64,000 nucleotides of DNA, from the NCBI GenBank assembly GCA_001804865.1, contig MHBK01000019.1, positions 1-64,000 of the forward strand, in the 5' to 3' direction. The stretch comes from Lentisphaerae bacterium GWF2_57_35. GTDB lineage: Bacteria; Verrucomicrobiota; Kiritimatiellia; CAIQIC01; GWF2-57-35. The notes below the pieces were generated by a model. That model saw only the letters and a program-made list of their open reading frames with translations, was not told the DNA's origin and ran no database searches. Position numbers and translations under genes: made by a program. Positions 40,516 to 49,394 of the stretch are shown here, piece by piece. The number at the start of each line of letters is the position of its first letter. Positions within the stretch are counted from its first letter, which is position 1.

Positions 40516-41283
40516 TCAGCGCGCGGGACTAAACCAGTGATTGCTAAAGATGCGCCAGAGCGAGCCGGCGACGGAAATGACGTTCTTCAGCCGGAAGGCC
40601 GTGGGCATGCCGCTTTCGCGCGACCAGCAGGAGACGCGCACTTCAAGGAAAGTCACGTTGGGATCTTCCAGCACCTTGCAGAGCATTTCCGACTGATAAC
40701 CGAGGCCGGAGGCCGGCACCCGGTTTTTCAACACGTTTTCCCTGCGATGCATCACGAAGCCATTGAAGTAGTGGAGCCGATGGCCGCTCAAGAACCGCAC
40801 GAAACTCGCGTAGGTGATGGACGTCGCCCGCCGCAGAAATCCGCGGTGGTCCGAGTTGAATTTCGTATCGCGAAAACGGCTGTCGATGTAGGGAATGATC
40901 ACATCGGCCTTGCCCATCAAGTCGAACATCTTGATCATCGATTCGACCGGCTCGGAATTGTCGCCGAAAAATACGATGAAATACGTCCCGCGGCCTCGCT
41001 CCGCCGCGCGGAAGTAATTGGCGCCCACGCCGCGGTTTTTCCCCTCGGAAACCAGCTCGAACTGGCCTTCCAAATGGTTTTTCTGAATGTACTCGCGGAC
41101 CAAATCGGCCGAGCGGTCTTTGGACCCGTCATCGAAAACAAGCACTTCATACTTGAAGGAAAATCCGGAGGCGGCTTGGCGAATCGTATCGAGCGTTTTG
41201 AGGATGAGCTTTTCTTCGTTGTAACATGGAACATAAACGGTCAAATCCACGTGATCCGACTTGGCTGCAATATCATTCGGCAT
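40516..41283 (-). CDS. GT2 family glycosyltransferase
   Basis: A 255-residue GT-A enzyme: DLTVYVPCYNEEKLILKTLDTI, VLVFDDGSKDRS, GKNRGVGANYFRA and YFIVFFGDNSEP (acidic metal site). No membrane anchor. ATG at 41283 gives a normal start; an upstream in-frame ATG (41331) is less likely. Lies at the edge of the surface-glycan locus with its own orientation towards hldD. Donor/acceptor unknown. Confidence 0.85.
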   Translation of the reverse strand: MPNDIAAKSDHVDLTVYVPCYNEEKLILKTLDTIRQAASGFSFKYEVLVFDDGSKDRSADLVREYIQKNHLEGQFELVSEGKNRGVGANYFRAAERGRGTYFIVFFGDNSEPVESMIKMFDLMGKADVIIPYIDSRFRDTKFNSDHRGFLRRATSITYASFVRFLSGHRLHYFNGFVMHRRENVLKNRVPASGLGYQSEMLCKVLEDPNVTFLEVRVSCWSRESGMPTAFRLKNVISVAGSLWRIFSNHWFSPAR

Positions 41284-41464
41284 AAGCTGTCCCCATAGTT
41301 GATTTTCCCCCATCGGGGGAGCTTGAATCAAAACCGGTTACGAGTCTTAGCACACATCCGGAATGTTTTCAACTGCCCTGTCCACAAGTTTTAAGGGACC
41401 GGTTGAAAGCTTGACCCTCTGTGTTGCATTCTCTACGGTCGTAAATGAAAGGATTGAATTTTTG

Positions 41465-42664
41465 ATGTTAACTTGTCGAGCTTGCGCCTCCCATACCGTC
41501 GTTGATTTGATCGATTACGGGCCACAACCGTTGTGCAATCGTTTTCTGGCCGGGCCCAACGGCCCGGAAGCCCGGTTTTCGCTTCACCTGTGCCTCTGCC
41601 CTTCGTGCGGAGTCATCCAGCTCGCCGAAGTCGCCCCGGCGGACGAACTGCGGCCGCGGCTCGAATGGGTCAAATACAACGAAGCCGAAGGCCATCTGGA
41701 CGACAAGGTCGAAAACATCCTGCGCATTACGCATTTGGGCACGGACGCCGTCGTGGCCGGCATGAGCTATAAAGATGCCTCGACCGTCCGCCGCTTCGCG
41801 GCCAAAGGCTTTTCCAAAAGCTACGTCATCGATCTGCCCAACGATCTGGGCGTTACCGCCCCCGGCGCCGGTGTGGAATCCGTACAGGCCGCGCTGACCG
41901 AAGCCAAGGCGCATGCGATCGCGAACCGCCGGGGCCGCCCCGATCTCGTCATCGCGCGGCACATCATCGAGCACGCCCACGATATGCCCGGCTTTGCGCG
42001 CGCTCTGCGCGCCTTGGTGAAGCCCGGCGGGTTCGTTGCCTTTGAAGTGCCCGACATGCTCCCATCGCTGGAAAACCGGGACTACAGCACGATCTGGGAA
42101 GAACATCCAATCTATTTTACTCCGCCCACGTACCGGCAAACCTTGGAACGACTAGGCTTCCGCGTGCTGGGCCTTTTGAACTATCCCTACACGATCGAAA
42201 ATGCCCTCGTCGCGATCACCCAAGTCGCCGAACCGCAAATCAGCCCTCTTCCGCCTGAAGCGTTGCAGTTGGAAATCCAACGCTCGCAGGCCTTCGCCGA
42301 GGCCTTTCCGGGCCTTAAAGCCCGCCTGCAGCAGACCCTTCGCAGTTTCCGGCAAAACGAGGGATCGATCGCTGTTTTTGGAGCCAGTCATCTGGCCTGC
42401 AAATTCATCAACTTGATGGGCATTGCCGAGTCGATCGATTTTGTGGTGGATGACGATCCCAACAAAAATGGCTTTCATATGCCCGGTTCGAGGCTGCCCA
42501 TTTTGGGTTCGTCGGCCCTGATCGAGCGGCAGATTCGCTTATGCCTGCTGAGTCTCAATCCGGAAAGCGAAGCGAAAGTCATCGGCAAGCAGCAGAAATA
42601 TTTGGAAGCAGGCGGAACTTTCGCCTCCATTTTTCCGGCCAATCCCAAGCATTTGAAATTCTAG
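41465..42664 (+). CDS. C-methyltransferase-family protein with degenerate SAM motif
   Basis: A 399-residue protein with the three-part build of sugar C-methyltransferases: an N-terminal zinc-binding region (LTCRACASH...LCLCPSCGVIQLAE), a methyltransferase domain, and a C-terminal Methyltransf_14-like domain (SIAVFGASHLACKFINLMG, DFVVDDDPNKNGFHMPG). The SAM-binding motif I, normally (D/E)IGSNDG, reads VVAGMSYKDAST, so SAM binding is doubtful. The 43541 gene is an intact relative. ATG at 41465. It is followed 13 nt later by the cupin gene. Confidence 0.75.
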   Translation: MLTCRACASHTVVDLIDYGPQPLCNRFLAGPNGPEARFSLHLCLCPSCGVIQLAEVAPADELRPRLEWVKYNEAEGHLDDKVENILRITHLGTDAVVAGMSYKDASTVRRFAAKGFSKSYVIDLPNDLGVTAPGAGVESVQAALTEAKAHAIANRRGRPDLVIARHIIEHAHDMPGFARALRALVKPGGFVAFEVPDMLPSLENRDYSTIWEEHPIYFTPPTYRQTLERLGFRVLGLLNYPYTIENALVAITQVAEPQISPLPPEALQLEIQRSQAFAEAFPGLKARLQQTLRSFRQNEGSIAVFGASHLACKFINLMGIAESIDFVVDDDPNKNGFHMPGSRLPILGSSALIERQIRLCLLSLNPESEAKVIGKQQKYLEAGGTFASIFPANPKHLKF

Positions 42665-42677
42665 AATCAAGGAGAAC

Positions 42678-43193
42678 ATGAATCTACGACAAACCAGTCC
42701 CGGCGTATTTGTGACCGACGAATCGATCGTGTGCCTAAGCGGCGACGTCATCGCCTTTCTTAAAAAGGAAGCCCTCGCCTCTCCCCGAAAACGAGTGCGC
42801 GTGTGCGCTCACAAGAGCAAGGACGACCAGGTGCACGAAATGATCATCGCCCTCGCCAAAGACAGCTATGTCCGCCCGCACGGGCATCTCGCCAAGAGCG
42901 AATCGTTTCATGTGATGGAAGGGCTCGCGCAAATCGCCTTGTTCGACGATCAGGGAGAGATCACCCATTTCATCCCCCTGGGCGACATTCATTCCGGCCG
43001 CTCGTTTTATTACAGGATCGCCGATCCCCGTTATCATACCGTGATCGTCGAATCCGATTTTCTGGTCTTCCACGAAACGACCGGGGGCCCCTTCTCTCCC
43101 GAACAAACCCGCTATCCCGATTGGGCGCCCACCGAGGACCGCGCCGACGAAGCGCGCCAGTACATCGCGAAATTGCGGGAGCGCATTCGGTAA
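42678..43193 (+). CDS. WbuC-type cupin protein of surface polysaccharide locus
   Basis: A 171-residue cupin resembling WbuC. It has ASPRKRVRVCAHKSKDDQVHEMIIALAK at the N-terminal part, then SYVRPHGHLAKSESFHVMEG (cupin metal ligands H-x-H...E...) and HSGRSFYYRIADPRYHTVIVESDFLVFHETTGGPF. The AGGAGAAC before the ATG is a good ribosome-binding site. WbuC-type proteins occur in O-antigen clusters, role unproven. Pairs with the preceding methyltransferase-like gene. Confidence 0.8.
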   Translation: MNLRQTSPGVFVTDESIVCLSGDVIAFLKKEALASPRKRVRVCAHKSKDDQVHEMIIALAKDSYVRPHGHLAKSESFHVMEGLAQIALFDDQGEITHFIPLGDIHSGRSFYYRIADPRYHTVIVESDFLVFHETTGGPFSPEQTRYPDWAPTEDRADEARQYIAKLRERIR

Positions 43194-43540
43194 GAGCCCA
43201 TCAACGGCAAAAACCGGGGCGAGGTCGCCCCGGTTCCAAAGAAACAACTACCGCAATGGAACCCCATGTCCAGTTTACTGGCATGGGGTGGCTGTCGCTT
43301 GGCCCTTCGACAAGCCAGGCCAGGCGCATGGGGTCGGGCCGATTCTGATCGGCCCCAAAACGGGGGCGCGTCAGCTTGGTTCAGTGGCAAGGCGGCGCAG
43401 GCCGGGCAGGACTTTTGTCCGCCCGGCCTGCGCCAACGCCGCCAATGAACCAAGATGGCGCGCCCCCGTTTTGCCCCATGCGCCTGGCCTGCGCTTGTCG
43501 AAGGGCCAAGCGGGACTTGCGTTGGAGCGCTAATCCCCCC
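43194..43540. other. Intergenic region dominated by long hairpins
   Basis: No gene is seen between the convergent cupin and methyltransferase genes. A small hairpin (accccatg/catggggt, 43261-43289) and the 217-bp inverted repeat at 43296-43512 fill it. Confidence 0.6.
43296..43512. repeat. 217-bp imperfect inverted repeat (giant hairpin)
   Basis: The outer arms cgcttggcccttcgacaag (43296-43314) and cttgtcgaagggccaagcg (43494-43512) are exact complements. Pairing continues inward through ccaggcgcatgggg/ccccatgcgcctgg, aaaacgggggcgcg/cgcgcccccgtttt, cttggttca/tgaaccaag and gcgcaggccgggc/gcccggcctgcgc to a small loop (aggacttttgtcc). The left arm has an extra inner hairpin gggccgattctgatcggccc. 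No open frame of interest. Confidence 0.92.
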
Positions 43541-44809
43541 TCACCAAAACGGCGTAGTGTCCTTGTTGACGATGACCACCTGAGGGAAGCAGGTAATAAA
43601 CTGTCCGCCTTGCTCCAGGTAGGCCTGATTACTGCGAATGATGGGCTTGGTGTGCACCCAGGCCAGCAGAAAGGCGTAGTCCGGCTTCTGCTCGTACAAG
43701 GCTTTTGTCGGCAGGACCGGGATGTGATAGCCGGGGCTGTACAGGTTCTGCTTATCCGGGCTGTCGTCCACGATGAACTTAAGGATTTCGCCCATGTTGA
43801 AGTGATAAATTAGCAATGTCCCGCCCCGCGCAGCGCCAAAGCCGGCAATCGTTTTACCCTGCTGGTGCAGTTTATGGAGCACGCCGCTGATTTCCGAGCG
43901 CATGCTTTCCAGCTCGCGAGAAAAGGCTTTCAACGTGACGGGGCTGCATAAATTGCGCTGCTTTTCGTAGCTCAGCATGTCGCCCACGGAAGGCGAAACT
44001 GCGCGCTTGCCGCCGGCTTTTTGGGCGGTGCAAATCAACGAGCCGCCTTGGATGGACACGCGCTCGACATCGATCAGCTCCATCCCATGCGCCTGCATGA
44101 ATTTCTGGAGCGGCGTGACGGAGTGATAACAAACATGCTCGTGAAAAATAGAGCCCAACAGCATCTTGTCCATCACATCAGCCAGATACGACACTTCAAA
44201 AACAAAAATTCCATCCGGCGCCAACAACTCGCGGATGCTCTCCAGCATGCCGGCCATGTCGTCCGTGTGGGCAAAGACATTGTTTGCCGAAACCATCTGG
44301 GCGCCGCCCCGCTCGCCGCAAATCTTCGCCGCCAAATCCTTGGTGAGAAATTCCGGCAGGGTCTCGATGCCCGCGGCGTTCGCGTGGCGCGCGATATTTT
44401 CCGCCGGGTCGATGCCCAGAACTTTCATCCCGAAATTTTTGAAGAACTTAAGAAAAGTCCCGTCATTGCTGCCGATGTCGATAGCCAGGCGGCCCTGGTC
44501 CAATCCGTTTTTGCGGATCACGCCTTCTGCATACTCTTGGAAATGCTTCACCAGTCCAGGGGAATTGCCGCTGAAATAGGAATAGTTGGAGCAAAAAAGA
44601 ACCTTCGGGCTCACCACGTCGAGCAATTGCACATGCCCGCACGACAAGCACTGATACATATCCAACGGATAGCATTCCTGCTTTTCGTTCAGCTTTTCGC
44701 GCGTCACAAAGGCGTCCGCCACCGGCGTCGCCGCGATCGGCACGACCAATTCCAAGGCTGAATGGTTGCAAAGACGACAGGTTGTTCGATGCTTCACGTT
44801 GTTTGACAT
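43541..44809 (-). CDS. Sugar C-methyltransferase (NovU/TylC3-type)
   Basis: A 422-residue enzyme: N-terminal zinc region TTCRLCNHSALELV...YQCLSCGHVQLLDVV, SAM motif RLAIDIGSNDGTFLKFF, SANNVFAHTDDM, IFHEHVCYHS, and a C-terminal domain GKTIAGFGAARGGTLLIYHF...FIVDDSPDKQNLY. Relatives transfer a methyl group to C-3 (or C-5) of NDP-4-keto sugars. It is the terminal gene of the minus-strand glycan run starting at 56.5 kb. ATG at 44809 or 44815. Confidence 0.88.
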   Translation of the reverse strand: MSNNVKHRTTCRLCNHSALELVVPIAATPVADAFVTREKLNEKQECYPLDMYQCLSCGHVQLLDVVSPKVLFCSNYSYFSGNSPGLVKHFQEYAEGVIRKNGLDQGRLAIDIGSNDGTFLKFFKNFGMKVLGIDPAENIARHANAAGIETLPEFLTKDLAAKICGERGGAQMVSANNVFAHTDDMAGMLESIRELLAPDGIFVFEVSYLADVMDKMLLGSIFHEHVCYHSVTPLQKFMQAHGMELIDVERVSIQGGSLICTAQKAGGKRAVSPSVGDMLSYEKQRNLCSPVTLKAFSRELESMRSEISGVLHKLHQQGKTIAGFGAARGGTLLIYHFNMGEILKFIVDDSPDKQNLYSPGYHIPVLPTKALYEQKPDYAFLLAWVHTKPIIRSNQAYLEQGGQFITCFPQVVIVNKDTTPFW

Positions 44810-44931
44810 AACCAAATCCCATCCGTTGATTTATAGTTTTATTTTCCGTGCGTCACGGTATCGTGGGGATGCCTTGGCATTCAAGGTCTTTTTTGGACGT
44901 TGTCGGACAAGCACAAAAACCGCGTCCAAAC

Positions 44932-45855
44932 TCACCGAAGCTGGCTTCGCTGAAACGTATTGCCGCTACGCGCGCGTTCGCTGCCCGGCAACTCGTCGAC
45001 GCGAATACCGTCGATGGCCTGCATTTCCTGCGCCGTCAACCGGAGATCGGCTGCGGCCAGGGCATCCAGCGCATTTTCCAGGCGGCTTGAGCCCGGAATG
45101 GGAACCACGCACTTCGATTTGGCCATCAGCCAGGCCAGCAACAACCGGTGCGGGCTGACGCCCCGCTCGCGGACCAGGTTTTCCAGCGGCTTGATCTCGC
45201 CCAACCGTTGCGCCAAGCCTTTCCCGCCCATCGGCCGCCAGGGCAGAAAAACCAAATCCTGCTGCTCGCAGTATTCCAGCACCCCATTGGTCTCGGGATC
45301 GCGGCGCCAAAGATTGTATTCGTTCTGCACGGAAACGATCTCGACGAGTTCCTGCGCCTCCCGGATTTGCGCGATCGAATAGTTCGAGACGCCGACGTGA
45401 AGAATCATTTTCTCGTCCACGGCGCGGCGTACCGGGCGCATGGATTCGGCGACGGAATACTCGGTGGACGGCCAATGATGCTGCCACAAGGGAATCGGGC
45501 CGCCCAGGGTTTCGCAGCTTTCGCAGATGGTCCGATACAGCGCTTCGGGCGTCCCCGCCAGCTTCCAGCGGCCGTCTATTTTGACGGCCCCGCCTTTGGT
45601 GGCGATGCAGATGCGGGAGCGATCGCCCGAATACGCGGCCAAGGCCCGCACAATCAGGCGTTCGTTGTGATGCTGGTCGTTCTCGTCGATGCAGTAGCAA
45701 TCCGCCGTATCGACCAGCGAGGCGCCTTGGGACCAGACGGCGTGCAGCAATTGAAAAGCCGTTTCTTCGGGCATCGCCTGCAACGACAACGACATGGCGC
45801 CATACCCGATGACGCCGATCTCGATGTCCGTTTTGCCGAGTTTGCGTGTCCGCAT
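44932..45855 (-). CDS. Aldo/keto reductase
   Basis: A 307-residue (alpha/beta)8 NAD(P)H oxidoreductase starting MRTRKLGKTDIEIGVIGYG. Catalytic tetrad visible: Asp and Tyr in LVDTADCYC, Lys in ICIATKGG, His in PLWQHHWP. C-terminal cofactor-binding CVVPIPGSSRLENALDAL. Within the glycan locus it may reduce a keto-sugar intermediate (inference). Confidence 0.9.
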   Translation of the reverse strand: MRTRKLGKTDIEIGVIGYGAMSLSLQAMPEETAFQLLHAVWSQGASLVDTADCYCIDENDQHHNERLIVRALAAYSGDRSRICIATKGGAVKIDGRWKLAGTPEALYRTICESCETLGGPIPLWQHHWPSTEYSVAESMRPVRRAVDEKMILHVGVSNYSIAQIREAQELVEIVSVQNEYNLWRRDPETNGVLEYCEQQDLVFLPWRPMGGKGLAQRLGEIKPLENLVRERGVSPHRLLLAWLMAKSKCVVPIPGSSRLENALDALAAADLRLTAQEMQAIDGIRVDELPGSERARSGNTFQRSQLR

Positions 45856-45892
45856 GGGATGCTTCTTCCGACCGGGGCTTTCGCTTGCAGGC

Positions 45893-46927
45893 TTACATGT
45901 GAATCAGGCAGCGCCCGGCCACTTCGCCCGACTGCATGTCCTGAATCGCCTGGTTGATTTCTTCGAGGCGATAGCGCTTGCCCACCAGCTCCTTCAAACG
46001 AAGCTTGCCGGTCTTGCACAGATTGACATAGCGCGGAATATCGTGGTCCGGATGCGATTCGCCGCCGTGCGAGCCGGTCAATTCCTTCTCGAAATGCAGC
46101 GGCAGGGTGTAAATCGTCGCTTCCGACCCCTTCGGCGGCACGCCGACCAGAACGGTCCGGCCCGAGCCGGACGTCAACCGGTAAGCCAGCTCAATCACCT
46201 TCACATTGCCGGTGTTGTCCACCGCCACATCCGCGCCATCCTTGCCGACCAAGGCCCGAACGGCCTCCTCGGCATTGACGTTGCGTGAATTGATCAGGTG
46301 CGTCGCGCCCAGGCTCTTCGCCAATTCCAAGCGATTGTCGTAGAAATCCACGGCAATAATCGGATTTCCCGAAACCATGGCCGCCGCCTGGATGATGTTC
46401 AGGCCGATGCCCCCGGCGCCGAATACGACGATCGATTCGCCGATCTTCAATTGCGCGTTGTTGTTGATTACGCCGAAGCCGGTAGTAACCGCGCAGCCCA
46501 TCAGGGCCCCGACTTCCGGATCGAAATCCGCGGGGACTTTCGTCATGCGATTCTCGGCGATCACTGCAAATTCGTTGAACGTCGTCACCCAGCCGGCATT
46601 GATCGTACCGAGTTTTGAAGCATACTTCGCCGGAACGCACGGCATGCCGGCGCCGGGCCGCCAATGCAAGACCACCCGGTCGCCCGGGGCCACAGTGCGC
46701 ACCCCTTCCCCGCATTCCTTCACCACGCCCAGGCCTTCATGCCCGAGCAAGTGCGGCAGATAATTGTCCGGACCTTTCGCCCCGTTGATCTCGCCGATCT
46801 GCGAGCCGCAGAGACCGCTGCAAACGATCTGAACCAACACCTGCCCGAACTTCAAGGCGGGGATTTCGATTTCCTCGATCACGAGGGGTTTCTTCAATTC
46901 AACCAAGATGGCCGCGCGACATTTCAT
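45893..46927 (-). CDS. Zinc-binding medium-chain dehydrogenase
   Basis: A 344-residue MDR enzyme: VCSGLCGSQIGEINGAKG, LPHLLGHEGLGVVKECGEGV (catalytic zinc ligands Cys, His, Glu) and the NAD fold IVVFGAGGIGLNIIQAAAM. The usual structural-zinc four-Cys lobe is reduced, as in some bacterial sugar/polyol dehydrogenases. Near transketolase and SDR genes, so a sugar oxidoreductase is likely. Thirteen nt follow the methyltransferase gene. Confidence 0.88.
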   Translation of the reverse strand: MKCRAAILVELKKPLVIEEIEIPALKFGQVLVQIVCSGLCGSQIGEINGAKGPDNYLPHLLGHEGLGVVKECGEGVRTVAPGDRVVLHWRPGAGMPCVPAKYASKLGTINAGWVTTFNEFAVIAENRMTKVPADFDPEVGALMGCAVTTGFGVINNNAQLKIGESIVVFGAGGIGLNIIQAAAMVSGNPIIAVDFYDNRLELAKSLGATHLINSRNVNAEEAVRALVGKDGADVAVDNTGNVKVIELAYRLTSGSGRTVLVGVPPKGSEATIYTLPLHFEKELTGSHGGESHPDHDIPRYVNLCKTGKLRLKELVGKRYRLEEINQAIQDMQSGEVAGRCLIHM

Positions 46928-46940
46928 GCCGGTCGCTCCT

Positions 46941-47603
46941 TTATTCGAAGTAGATGAACGAATGATCGCCGGTGTAACCGGTCTGCTTGAACCACCATTC
47001 CCATTCCTGGGGGGTGCAGAACATTTCGCAGGTGAACTGCCAGTACATCAGGTTCACCTTTTCCTCTTCGTTCCGGTACGCCTCGACGCAGACGTACTTG
47101 TTCTTGCGTCCGACGCGCTCGATTTCCTTTAGGGCTTCATAGCAATCGAAGCAATAAAGGTTGTGGATCGTGTTGAGCGAAATCACGAGGTCGAAGCTCT
47201 TGTCCGCGAAAGGCAGCTTGTTGGCATTGGCGACCTGGACGCGATCCTTGATCTCGTCCTTCGCGTGCTCGATGGCGTACGTCGAAATGTCGATGCCCGT
47301 TACCTCGACGCCGGGAACAATCTGCGTGAAATCGTAAATCAGGAAGCCCTTGCCGCAGCCCACGTCGAGGATCTTGTCGCCCGGCTTGATGCCGTAATGA
47401 TCGACCATCGCCTGAGCCACCTTGCGCCAACGGCCATCATACTTGTAACCGCCGTACCCCGTCGTCCGGTCGCCATCCCAATACTCGACATCGAACTTCT
47501 TCGCGATCTTGGCCACTTCCGCTTTGGGCCGTTCCAATACGCGGGCAATGTAATCGCGCTTGGTGCTTTTATGAACGCTTGTTAAAAAATCGACGTAAGA
47601 CAT
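46941..47603 (-). CDS. Class I SAM-dependent methyltransferase
   Basis: A 220-residue methyltransferase with motif I KILDVGCGKGFLIYDF, VTGIDISTYAIEHAKDEI and FDLVISLNTIHNLYCF. GGAGCG precedes the ATG. Likely an O- or N-methyltransferase acting on a sugar of the same locus; substrate not evident. A perfect hairpin (47631-47659) separates it from the transketolase genes. Confidence 0.85.
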   Translation of the reverse strand: MSYVDFLTSVHKSTKRDYIARVLERPKAEVAKIAKKFDVEYWDGDRTTGYGGYKYDGRWRKVAQAMVDHYGIKPGDKILDVGCGKGFLIYDFTQIVPGVEVTGIDISTYAIEHAKDEIKDRVQVANANKLPFADKSFDLVISLNTIHNLYCFDCYEALKEIERVGRKNKYVCVEAYRNEEEKVNLMYWQFTCEMFCTPQEWEWWFKQTGYTGDHSFIYFE

Positions 47604-47630
47604 GTTCGCTCCTTATGTTTCCTGATCTTC

Positions 47631-47659
47631 GTAGGGGCGTCGGCAAGCGACGCCCCTAC
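47631..47659. repeat. Hairpin gtaggggcgtcg/cgacgcccctac
   Basis: A perfect 12-bp stem with a 5-nt loop. The stop codon of the transketolase C-subunit gene lies inside its downstream arm. No T-run follows, so it may be a REP-type element or mRNA-stabilising hairpin rather than a terminator. Confidence 0.8.
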
Positions 47660-48579
47660 TTATGAAATTGTTCCTTGATGCGCTCCGCAATCGCTTCGGC
47701 GGAAAGCCCGGCTTTTTTGCGCGCATACTTCTGATTGCCGGCCTCGTGGATGAATCGGTCGGGAATTCCAAACCGCACCAACCGGGCCGGGAACGGGCCT
47801 TGATCGGCCGCCCATTCCGCCACAGCGCTCCCAAACCCGCCGATCAAACTGTGCTCCTCGATCGTCGCGACCAGCTTGGTTCCGCCGAACACCTGCTGCA
47901 AGCGTTCCTGATCCAGCGGCTTGACCGTATGGAAATTCAGTACGCCCGCCGAAATGCCGGCGGCCTGAAGCAACTCCGCAGCCGCCAAAACGTTGGGCAG
48001 GATATTCCCGGTGGACAGGAGGGCCACATCCGTCCCTTCCCGCATGACCAGGGCGCGGCCAATCTCAAACTCGGGGACATCGGCGTGCAGGGGCGGCTCG
48101 CCCTTTTTGCCGAGCCGCAGATAAACGGGTCCATTCAGTTTCAGCGCCGCGCGCAGGGCGGCCCGCACTTCCCACGGATCGGCCGGGCACAGGATCGTCA
48201 AGCCCGGCAGGGCGCGCAGGCTGGCGATATCCTCGAAGGAGTGATGCGTCGGCCCCAGCGAGGCGTAAGACAAGCCGGCCCCCACCCCCGTGATAATGAC
48301 CGGCGCCTTATGATAGCAAACATCCAGTTTAATTTGCTCGTAGCATCGCGAAGTGACGAAAGTCGTGATCGTATACGTCACGGGCCGCAGGCCCGAAAGC
48401 CCCATGCCCGCGCCCACTCCGATCATGTTGGCTTCCGCCACGCCGCAGTTCAGGAATCGATCCGGATGATGCTCCTTGAAGGTGTTGAACAGCCGGTTGC
48501 CGATGTCGCCCGACAGGAGCACCACGCGGGGATCGGCGTCGGCCAGCTTGGTTATCTCGTCTGCAAAAGCGTTTCTCAT
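47656..48579 (-). CDS. Transketolase, C-terminal subunit
   Basis: A 307-residue protein covering the pyrimidine-binding and C-terminal domains: RVVLLSGDIGNRLF, FLNCGVAEANMIGVGAGMG (the catalytic Glu that activates ThDP) and TVKPLDQERLQQVF. It overlaps the N-terminal subunit gene by 4 nt. Split transketolases occur in archaea and in sugar-biosynthesis loci. Likely supplies or consumes a C2-ketol unit for the glycan pathway, e.g. to make sedoheptulose 7-phosphate (inference). Confidence 0.92.
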   Translation of the reverse strand: MRNAFADEITKLADADPRVVLLSGDIGNRLFNTFKEHHPDRFLNCGVAEANMIGVGAGMGLSGLRPVTYTITTFVTSRCYEQIKLDVCYHKAPVIITGVGAGLSYASLGPTHHSFEDIASLRALPGLTILCPADPWEVRAALRAALKLNGPVYLRLGKKGEPPLHADVPEFEIGRALVMREGTDVALLSTGNILPNVLAAAELLQAAGISAGVLNFHTVKPLDQERLQQVFGGTKLVATIEEHSLIGGFGSAVAEWAADQGPFPARLVRFGIPDRFIHEAGNQKYARKKAGLSAEAIAERIKEQFHK

Positions 48580-49391
48580 ATCAAACCCAATTCCACCAGC
48601 GCGCGGTGAAGTTCATCTTCGTTTGGCGTTTTGTAGTGCCAGTTGTTGTCGTCTTCCATGAAAGACACGCCCTTCCCCTTGACCGTGTTCGCGACGATCG
48701 CGCGGGGACGGCCGTCGGGATTGGGCGGACGGCTCATCAGTTCGGCCAGGACCGCCAGATCGTGGCCATCCACTTCGTGGGCCTCCCAGCCGAACGTCGA
48801 CCATTTGTCCCGCAACGGAGCCAGCCCCAGCACCTCGTTGCTGCGGCCGGTCGCCTGCCATTTGTTGTAGTCCACCACGATGGTCATGTTGGACAATTTA
48901 TTGGCCGCGCCGAACAGCGCCGCTTCCCAGACCGAGCCTTCGTTGCACTCGCCGTCGCTCAACACAGCCAAGACGCGGTAATCCTGTTTTTGAATCCGGG
49001 CCGCGAGCGCCATGCCCAGTCCGATGCAGATTCCGTGGCCGAGCGAACCGGTGGCCGCTTCCACGCCCGGGGCGCAAATCGGGCCGGGATGTTCCTGCAG
49101 CGAGCAGCCTTCGACGTTGTATTCTTTTAGTTTGTCCTCCGGGAAAAAGCCCCGGTAAGCCAGCACGGTGTAGAGCGTCGTGGCCGCATGTCCCTTGCTC
49201 AGGATGAAGCGGTCGCGGTTGGGATCGGCCGGCCGGGCCGGATCGATCCGAAGGACTTCCCAATACGCCGCCACGAGGATGTCCACGCACGACAGGGATG
49301 AGCCCAAATGCGGCGTCTTGGCCCGGTGCGAAAGTTCGACGACTTTCCCCCGGACGCGCGCCGCGGTTTTCTTAAGTTCTTCAATATTCAT
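48576..49391 (-). CDS. Transketolase, N-terminal (ThDP-binding) subunit
   Basis: A 271-residue protein with the pyrophosphate-binding domain: HLGSSLSCVDILVAAYWEV, FILSKGHAATTLYTVLA, GSLGHGICIGLGMALAAR and the ThDP/Mg motif VLSDGECNEGSVWEAALFGA...VVDYNKWQATG. It pairs with the following C-terminal subunit (4-nt overlap) and follows the SDR gene by 3 nt. Confidence 0.93.
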   Translation of the reverse strand: MNIEELKKTAARVRGKVVELSHRAKTPHLGSSLSCVDILVAAYWEVLRIDPARPADPNRDRFILSKGHAATTLYTVLAYRGFFPEDKLKEYNVEGCSLQEHPGPICAPGVEAATGSLGHGICIGLGMALAARIQKQDYRVLAVLSDGECNEGSVWEAALFGAANKLSNMTIVVDYNKWQATGRSNEVLGLAPLRDKWSTFGWEAHEVDGHDLAVLAELMSRPPNPDGRPRAIVANTVKGKGVSFMEDDNNWHYKTPNEDELHRALVELGLI

Positions 49392-49394
49392 GGT

